Both the position numbers and the translations under genes were made by a program. 64,000 nucleotides of DNA from Cololabis saira (Eukaryota; Chordata; Actinopteri; Beloniformes; Belonidae). Below are positions 57,122 through 64,000 of the stretch, one piece after another. Where the stretch lies: NCBI RefSeq assembly GCF_033807715.1, contig NC_084587.1, forward strand, positions 12,165,942 to 12,229,941. The letters run 5' to 3'. Within the stretch, counting starts at the first letter, position 1. Each line of letters begins with the position of its first letter. The notes under the pieces were generated by a model. It was not told the DNA's origin. It made no database searches and saw nothing but the letters and a program-made list of their open reading frames with translations.

Positions 57122-59467
57122 GGCATCTGGAGCTGCATCCACGGGGTCCAAATAGAGGAAAACAAGTCAACGCTGGACTCGCCGTCGTCCACCATAAAGA
57201 AGAACATGAACAACACCCACTCCAACATCCTGCGGTTGCTCCGCACCGCCAAGGACATGACGGCCGTGCCGGGCGTCAACGGCTCCCCGCACGCGGCCTT
57301 GGAGTACAGCCACGGCGGCGGCGGCGGCGGCCGGGAGCCGGCCATCTACGACATCCAGGAGCACCGGCGCAGCCTGGTGGGCCACCCGGCAGACTGCAAG
57401 CCCGCACCGCCCTACCTGCCGGAGGACAACATGTTCAGTGACTACATCAGCGAGGTGGAAAGGACTTTTGGCAACATGCCCCTGAAGGACAGCAACCTGT
57501 ACCAGGACCATTACCGGCACCACCACCCGGCCTCGGCTCTGGGTATGTCCGGCCCCCCGCCCAACCGGCCACGCAGCCTGGGCAGCGCCAGCTCGCTGGA
57601 GGGCGGCATGTTCGATTGCGATAGTCTAGGGGGAGGGGTGGCGCCCATCTTCACCACGCAGCCTCGGCCCTCCATGACTCACAGGAACACGAGTAAATTC
57701 GACCTGATCGCCGGCCACACCCTCGCCGACTCCAGCCAAGGCGGCGGGTTCAAGGGCAACAACGTGTACGGCAGGTTCTCGTTCAAAGGAGGCGCCTCCA
57801 GCACGGGACTCATCGGGGGCCAGGACAGGTACTGTGGCGGGGCGGGCTCGGGGGGCGACGACGGAAACATCCGCTCCGACGTGTCGGACATCTCCACGCA
57901 CACCGTCACCTACGGCAACCTGGAGGGCAACGCCAAGAGGCGCAAGCAGTTCAGGGACAGCCTGAAGAAGCGGCCGGCGTCGGCCAAGTGCCGGCGGGAG
58001 CACGACGACGTGGAGCTGAGCGCCTTCAGGAGGAGGCCCCACCACCACACCGTCCACCACCACTTCCCCTACGGACCGCTGGCGCACCGCCCGGCCTCGC
58101 CCTCCCTGGAGCGGAAGAGGGGCGGCGGAGCGGGTAATTCCTCCCCTTACTTGTTCCGCAAAGAGAAAGACAACCTGAGGGATTTCTACGCGGAGCAGCT
58201 CCGCTCCAAGGAGGGCAAGGCGGTGTGGGAGCAGGAGGGCGGCGGTGGAGGAAGCGGTGTGGGCGGCGGTGGCGGCGGCGGTATCTGTAAGAGCTTAGTG
58301 CCCGTGGAAGACTTCCTGAAGGGGAAAGGGAAGAAGCAGGAGGGTAAAGGCGGGGTGGGCGGCGCAATGACGGCAGGGCAGCAGGCGCACACCTGCTGGG
58401 AGAAGGGGGTTTCCGGGATAGGAGGCGGAGGCATAGCGGGCGGGGACTGGGAGTGCCGTAACTGCCACAGCGTGTGCCACCACGGCGGCGGCGTGGGAGG
58501 AGGCGGGGGCGGCGGCAGCCGGCCCAGCTCCGCCTCCTGCAAACGCTGCGACTCCTGCAAGATGCAGCCGAGCAACCTGTACAACATCAGCGAGGACAGC
58601 GGCCACGTGGCGTTGGGCGGCGGCGGGAAGGGCGGTGGCGCGGGGGGCGCCCCGACGCAGACTCAGGGTCAGCGCAGGAAGAAGGTGCTCCGGAGGCAGC
58701 ACTCCTACGACACCTTCGTGGACCTGCAGAGGGAGGGGGCGGGCCGCGTGGGCGGGGCCGGCGGCGCAGGGGGGCAGGTCCCGAAGCCCCGGAGCGTGAG
58801 CCTGAAAGAGAAGGACCGCTTCATGGAGGGCCCCAGCCCCTACGCCCACATGTTCGAGCGCTACTCGGTCGACAGGGAGTCCCCCATGTTCGGGGGGCCG
58901 GGCGGCGATAGAGGATCCTCCTTCAGCCTGTACCGCGGGGGCGAGGGCGGGGTGCACCGGCGCTCGGTGGGGGAGCGGGACCTTAGGGACAGAGATAGAG
59001 CGATGGTAGGAGGCGGCGGTGGTGGTGGTGGTGGTGGTGGCGGCAGCAGAGGGGCCGGGACTTACTCCTTGTCTAAATCTCTCTACCCAGATAAGGTGAA
59101 CCAGAACCCCTTCATCCCGACCTTCGGGGACGACCAGTGTCTCTTACACGGGGGCAAACCGTACTACGTCAAAAAGCCCCAGACGCAGCAGCTTCTCAAC
59201 AACAGCCGGGGAGGCGGAAGCGGAGGAGGAGGAGGAGGAGGAGGAGGAGGGGATTTCCGCAGCTCCATGGGAGTCACTGCCTATTTACCCGCGTCCGCCA
59301 CAGCTGGGGTGATGTCCAATGTGGCCACCAGGTACCCCAAAGAAATGTGTCTGGGCGGAGCCAACCACCGGGAGACGCTGGGCCTGGGGCCGGGCCACAG
59401 ACCCTTCAACGGCGCCAGCAACGGACACGTGTACGAGAAGCTCTCCAGCATCGAGTCGGACGTCTGA
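57122..59467 (+). CDS. grin2b: grin2b last coding exon: C-terminal tail
   Basis: This 2346-nt terminal exon starts after catctttccag and ends at TGA; 781 codons, fully open. It begins GIWSCIHGVQIEE, the membrane-proximal cytoplasmic segment. Conserved tail landmarks follow in order: NNTHSNILRLLRTAK; FSDYISEVERTFGN; SDVSDISTHTVTYGN; KKRPASAK; Cys pairs CKRCDSCK; LYNISED; LRRQHSYDTFVDLQ (the CaMKII/DAPK1 site, S1303 in mammals); SLYPDKVNQNPFIPTFGDDQC; and VYEKLSSIESDV, with the AP-2 motif YEKL, the CK2 Ser and the PDZ ligand ESDV for PSD-95-type scaffolds. The VYEKL ending separates GluN2B from GluN2A. Unusual features are GC-rich codon use and long Gly runs, notably 12 Gly at 59009-59044 and 10 Gly at 59222-59251, absent from mammalian GluN2B. 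Which fish paralogue (grin2ba or grin2bb) this is cannot be told here. Confidence 0.97.
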   Translation, partial: GIWSCIHGVQIEENKSTLDSPSSTIKKNMNNTHSNILRLLRTAKDMTAVPGVNGSPHAALEYSHGGGGGGREPAIYDIQEHRRSLVGHPADCKPAPPYLPEDNMFSDYISEVERTFGNMPLKDSNLYQDHYRHHHPASALGMSGPPPNRPRSLGSASSLEGGMFDCDSLGGGVAPIFTTQPRPSMTHRNTSKFDLIAGHTLADSSQGGGFKGNNVYGRFSFKGGASSTGLIGGQDRYCGGAGSGGDDGNIRSDVSDISTHTVTYGNLEGNAKRRKQFRDSLKKRPASAKCRREHDDVELSAFRRRPHHHTVHHHFPYGPLAHRPASPSLERKRGGGAGNSSPYLFRKEKDNLRDFYAEQLRSKEGKAVWEQEGGGGGSGVGGGGGGGICKSLVPVEDFLKGKGKKQEGKGGVGGAMTAGQQAHTCWEKGVSGIGGGGIAGGDWECRNCHSVCHHGGGVGGGGGGGSRPSSASCKRCDSCKMQPSNLYNISEDSGHVALGGGGKGGGAGGAPTQTQGQRRKKVLRRQHSYDTFVDLQREGAGRVGGAGGAGGQVPKPRSVSLKEKDRFMEGPSPYAHMFERYSVDRESPMFGGPGGDRGSSFSLYRGGEGGVHRRSVGERDLRDRDRAMVGGGGGGGGGGGGSRGAGTYSLSKSLYPDKVNQNPFIPTFGDDQCLLHGGKPYYVKKPQTQQLLNNSRGGGSGGGGGGGGGGDFRSSMGVTAYLPASATAGVMSNVATRYPKEMCLGGANHRETLGLGPGHRPFNGASNGHVYEKLSSIESDV

Positions 59468-61242
59468 GAAGGAAGACGGCGGAAGAAAAAAACACGGAGA
59501 AGTGGGTGAAGAAAACGTAAAGGAAGGGAAGAAGGCGGGAAGAGAACGGGCGGTAAAAAGGAGAGAAAAAGCTTTTAGGGGCCAGAGAGTTTTTTAAAAT
59601 GAGAAGACGGGATTCTGGTGCTGCTCCAAACACTCAAAGAGAGAGAGATCCGAAGGAAGGAAGGAAGGAAGGATGGAGGGATGGAGGGAGGGATGTGGAG
59701 AGTGGGATACGGTGAAATCAGCTCGCTCCACAGGCTCGTTGTCTTTCCCTCCCTCCTGCAGCTTCTCGACACCAAACCAAACGTTTTCTTTAGATACCAG
59801 AAATACAATCATGAATGAGAAATCTACACTTCTGCCGAAGTAACAGGGTAAACTAACAATAATTGTATCGACAATGTTAATAACGTTATTGAATATTATT
59901 CCTGTGTTTAATTGATGACTGGTTTGGATTGTTTTTAAAGTTTTATTTATTTAATAGTTCATGTTACATATTGGTATGATGTTAATTCCTTCTTAGCTCA
60001 CAGAGGACTGGTGGACCAATCGACTTTTATTGGGTTGCTGTATTTTAAACTCTTCTTTGCTATAAATTTTTCATGTAACTTCTTCTTTTTTTTTCTTTTT
60101 TTTTGGAACTTTTCTTAATTTTGATCGCCGTGAAGTGTACGTAAGAGGCATGACTTGCAGAGTACATCGTATGTACTTCTAATTTTGTGAATAGCTTTTG
60201 TTATTTTCTGCAGAAGAAGCAACATCATCATACTGATTTGCCGTTTTATTTATTTATTTATTTATTTCCTGTACTCTGTACTTTTTGGCAGTACCAAAAG
60301 GGTCTCAGACTTTGAGCTGGATGTGCCTTAAAAGGACTAACGTTGATTTTTCTATCTATCACCCGTTGGCAAACAGATCCGCCTGAAAACAGTCAGTTCA
60401 GTTCGATAAAAGTTAACAATTCGGATATGAGGGTGAAGTTCTACGTTTTTATCTGACGGCATGATGCAAAACCCAAACCAAGAGATTTCATGCTTCATTG
60501 TCCACATTGATTTAAAACCGATAAAAGCGTCCGTTTTGCAGGTTTATAAGAGTAAAGGAGCTTCTTTTTGTACGATGAACTCTGCACTATAGTTAACTAC
60601 CGCTCCGCTCCTTTAAGTCACCGACCGATCACTTCTGTCCCTTGCCGGCTCCAGATGACCCAGATGCCGACCGTGGATGTAAATGTAAATTGCATTTATT
60701 GTTCTCGTTACGCTTCATCGGGTTCTGACTCAATTGGCTGCGACGCTTTTGTCCTTTAGGACAGAGATGAAATGGACTCTGAGATGGAGACCTTTGTTGC
60801 CGGGATCATTTTTTTCCACGACTGCCGTCACGATCGCGGCCCGCCGGATTAGAAGGTCACCTTTGAGAGGAGGGAGTCTCCGTTACACTGTCGCAGGAAT
60901 CTTTACCGTTAGCAGACTCCTCTGCTGTCCTCACATGTAGCGTCGGTATTTAAAACTAGATACGACGTAAACAGCACACAGCCGTTGTGAATTCACTCGG
61001 AGTAGTTTTACATTTCAACTGATGAGACTTTCCATAAAGCTACTGGTTAGTTTAGCTGAAGATTCAAAGCCGTGTGGAAACAGACTGACGGCCCAAGAAT
61101 CGGCCCACAGTTGGCTCTAACTGAAGGCTACCAGACATGGGTCGGGTCTCGGGGCCTTCTGGCCACATCTGGCCACATCTGGCCCTCACAACACATGCCC
61201 AACCCAAATTTGGTCCAGTTCATAAACTCCGGGACCCGTCTA
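59468..61242 (+). other. grin2b: grin2b 3' UTR, downstream end unknown
   Basis: This is sequence after the stop codon with no other gene. It holds a short GGAA patch (59656-59673), an AU-rich block and ordinary AT-rich sequence. I see no convincing AATAAA with a downstream GU-rich element before the hAT copy at 61251. One AATAAA at 61890-61895 lies inside that hAT copy. GluN2B 3' UTRs are long in other vertebrates, so the UTR may extend past the window. Confidence 0.6.
60245..60267 (+). promoter_or_regulatory. AU-rich element, overlapping ATTTA motifs
   Basis: Five or so overlapping ATTTA units lie about 0.8 kb into the 3' UTR. Such runs are binding sites for ARE proteins that change mRNA stability or translation. 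The role here is inferred from the motif only. Confidence 0.5.
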
Positions 61243-61250
61243 GTCCACAT

Positions 61251-62222
61251 CAGTGACGTGCGGTGAGGTTCATGGTTGGTGAGGCACTGACTCCTTTAGT
61301 GTCAGATTTACAAATATATAAACCAAAAAGGGAAAAGGGTAGCTTATTCAATTTGTTACTGGTTATTTCATATCTCATCAGCATTCTTCACAAAAAAAAC
61401 ACAAGAAAAACACGCACGCGCGCACACACGGTACATATTACAGATACGTAAAGGTAAGAAAAAACGTGCATTTGCTCTACACCCTCCATGTGTTGGCCGT
61501 CGCAATTCTATAATTCATACAACATAAATGAGAGTATAGACTGGTGTACAAAACCACAGATTTAAATTTTGACCTTTAGTGAAATATTCAGTTGTTTTTA
61601 AAACGTTTAGTGCTGATACTTTAATCAATTTACAGATTGCTCAACAAAAAGCATGAAAAGAAAAAAAAATATATTTTATTTGAGGCCAAAATTTAGTTTT
61701 TAAATATTCTATTGTATTTTTCTTAGTCTAATCTCTTTTTTATAAGATTTAAATTAAAAGTATTGTCTGCCTCACCCTGGGCCTTTTTCACTGCGGTTTT
61801 ATTTCCCATCAGCAAAACTAAATATGTCACTAACAAACATTAAACTTTAATGGTTAAAGGCTTTAGCCAGACTGTGGAAAATCAGGTCAAATAAACGTAT
61901 CTGCAAACATGATATTGGCGACATGCAGAGATACCTCAACCAGCACGCGCCAATTGCTCGTATCAACCCAGTTTGTGATGGATTGATCAATCAGAGGTGA
62001 GGCTCGGCTCGTTGCTGCCGCATCTCCAGTTTCATCCCTGTATTTGAACAGGAATTAGGCAAATTCAGCGATTTTGACTATAAACATTTTTCGAAATTAC
62101 ATACATAAAGATCAGTGGACAAATATTAATATAAATTTGATGTTATAATTATCTATTTTGTTACTTGTTATGATGACAGGTGAGGCTCTGCCTCACCTGC
62201 CTCCCCTGACCGCACGTCCCTG
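61251..62222. mobile_element. hAT-type element (CAGTGACGTGCGGTGAGG)
   Basis: The exact duplication GTCCACAT occurs at 61243-61250 and 62223-62230. The ends CAGTGACGTGCGG and CCGCACGTCCCTG are inverted, with gtgaggctctgcctcac near the right end. The surrounding sequence (61090-61240 and 62231-62340) belongs to an older repeat rich in tggccacatctggc. Confidence 0.9.
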
Positions 62223-62230
62223 GTCCACAT

Positions 62231-62870
62231 AGCACTTGTCGGTGCCATAACTGAGCCACAGGTGCCAAACGAGGCCCGGATTGGGCCCAAACGTGCATCA
62301 AGACTTTAAAACAGCCCTGCAGGCTCCTCTCAAGCCCACTAATCAATACCCTAATTATTTAAATCCCACAAATTGAAGTAAACATTTCTTATTTTGTTTT
62401 ATTTTCAGTGTCGACAAAAATGGTTTAATTGAAAGAAAATGTAAGAAGACTTTTTTTTCACTGCCAACGCTGCTCAGAGGAGACGTCATGACTGGCACTG
62501 GACCCGGGAAGATAGACCCTTTGAGTAAATGGTTGCTATGGTAACTTCCAGTACTGTAAGATGAAGCGGGGGGGGGGGGGGGGGTTTGGGTTGAGCAGAC
62601 AGAGAAAGTCTATTTGAGCCTCTGTTATACTGTCAGTCTTTGAAAGGTACAAGTCCTGGAGAAGTACTTTTTTACTGAGAGCGTTGCATCAGGAAGTGGC
62701 AGGTGCCTCTTAAAGGTCCCCCTGCTGCTAGTGGAGTCAGAGTTGTGGTTTATTTCACTTTAATACGGTGTTATGTTGATCAGCGAGCTGATCAGAACAC
62801 TATGAGGGGACCTACAAGGCGGTGCGGATGCAAAATAGCGAGTAGCCGTTTGAAAGCATCATTTCAGGTT
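62231..62870. other. Downstream sequence with a 17-G run
   Basis: No gene. There is a pure G homopolymer at 62568-62584. The flanking text carries no repeat ends that I could identify. Confidence 0.5.
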
Positions 62871-62878
62871 TTAATGTC

Positions 62879-63620
62879 CAGAGGTGGGTAGAGGAGCCAA
62901 AAATTGTACTCAAGTAAAAGTACTGTTACTTCAGAATAATATGACTCAAGTAGAAGTAAAAAGTAGTCATCCAAATAATTACTTGAGTAAAAGTAAAAAA
63001 GTACTTGGTGAAAAAACTACTCAAGTACTGAGTAACTGTTGAGTAACGTCTGATTTACTTTTTTAACACATTCAAACAGACAAAAGTACAAAATAATCAT
63101 CTTCAGGCAAATTAAATCAATAAAATAATTAAATTAATTAAGATTAATAAAAAATTGCTTAAATTAAAATAATCTTAAAGTAAATTCAAGTACTTTAATA
63201 AATAAAATAATAACAGAATAAAAAAATTAATTAAGCACAAGTAGCACAAAATTTCAAGCCTTTTTCTTTTCTTTTTTAACCAGGCAGAACTAGAACAAGC
63301 CCATTAACTCATAGAAACTCTGTGTGTGTTTGACTCTGTGTAAATGTGACAAAACATGCAAAAACAAACATTTTTCCCAAAGAATCACGCAGTGATGTCA
63401 TGAGATTGACGCATACGCGGATAAAAGGGATAAAAGAAAAGTAACAGCTCAACGTAGCCTAATGTAGCGGAGTAAGAGGAACAGTTTCTTCTTCACAAAT
63501 CTACTCAAGTAAAAGTAAAAAGTATAGTGATTCAAAACTATTCCTAAAAGTACAAAATTTCCCAAAACTTACTCAAGTAAATGTAACGGAGTAAATGTAA
63601 CTCGTTTCTACCCACCTCTG
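62879..63620. mobile_element. hAT-type element (CAGAGGTGGGTAGA)
   Basis: The ends CAGAGGTGGGTAGAGGAGCC and GTTTCTACCCACCTCTG are inverted. Flanks TTAATGTC/TTAATATC agree in 7 of 8. The subterminal actcaagtaaaagtaa motifs are repeated and inverted. No transposase. Sequence after it to 64000 is featureless. Confidence 0.85.
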
Positions 63621-64000
63621 TTAATATCCTGAAAGATACTCAGCTTCAGTCTGCGAGTGTTTCCTGTTAGACGTTTTAATCAGAAATCCTCATATGCCTA
63701 ATTAATTATTGCCAATTTTTTCCACATAAAATACCAATATCTGATCAGATCTTAAAGACAGTGTAAGTGATTTCTGTATTATGTCATATCTGTTGATATT
63801 TGGATCAAAATAGCCAGAAAACACGGAGATGTAACTCCTCCCCTGCCTTTCCTCAAGAAAACTCACCTGTTGTGCGGGTAGTGAAGAGAGTGAAGTGTCT
63901 TTGGTTAGAAGTTGTGTAGAATTACTTACCCTACCTTTAAGGAATTACTCCATTAAGTATGTGGACCTTTTTTTTTTCTTTATGTTTTTCATTATTTTCT

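Noticed and set aside
57106..58957. Several long reverse-strand and +1/+2 frames over the last grin2b exon
   Set aside because: They are shadows of a very GC-rich coding exon. Only the frame at 57122-59467 shows GluN2B landmarks and the correct splice phase.
61890..61895. AATAAA as the grin2b polyadenylation signal
   Set aside because: It lies inside a hAT element beyond the expected UTR sequence, with no supporting downstream element. It was noted but not called.

Overview
The window is vertebrate nuclear DNA, most likely from a teleost fish. It carries spliced exons of one vertebrate neuronal gene, and its introns are full of short non-autonomous hAT, PIF/Harbinger and TTAA-type DNA elements, a fish L1/Tx1-like LINE and very long GGAA/CCTT arrays. 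There is no operon structure, no bacterial gene, and no tRNA, rRNA or CRISPR array that I can see.

The only host gene is the 3' part of an NMDA-type glutamate receptor subunit GluN2B (grin2b), on the + strand. Eight exons lie at 4455-4626, 12152-12305, 15936-16061, 22367-22596, 29747-29907, 34176-34363, 48599-48838 and 57122-59467. Their splice sites are GT-AG and all junction phases fit. Together they encode the end of ligand lobe S1, M1, the M2 pore loop, M3, lobe S2, M4 and the whole C-terminal tail ending in the PDZ ligand ESDV. The amino-terminal domain and the start of S1 lie upstream of the window. The 3' UTR starts at 59468; its end was not found. The M4 exon contains one extra base (about 48694) that shifts the frame. 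It is either a sequence error or a damaging allele. Every other exon is open.

Layout: 1-4454 intron with a hAT copy and a 1.5-kb GC-rich retroposon; 4627-15935 introns with hAT and palindromic elements; 16062-22366 a Harbinger element, a hAT, a 1.5-kb CATC satellite and a TTAA element with a GGAA array; 22597-29746 an almost intact 5.8-kb LINE with a 14-bp target-site duplication; 29908-34175 CCTT arrays and a 1-kb tandem duplication; 34364-48598 many DNA elements and a 1.4-kb GGAA array; 48839-57121 a hAT element holding 2 kb of GGAA, then mixed repeats; 59468-64000 3' UTR and two more hAT copies.

The strongest leads are: the M4 exon, which carries the frameshift and is squeezed between two hAT insertions; the LINE, stopped by one nonsense codon in reverse transcriptase motif A; a TTAA-element family that carries its own purine array in both orientations across the introns, so the pre-mRNA would hold complementary GGAA and CCUU tracts around exons; and polyglycine runs in the receptor tail. 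No wholly new protein system was found. Nearly all of the many open frames are products of tetranucleotide arrays.
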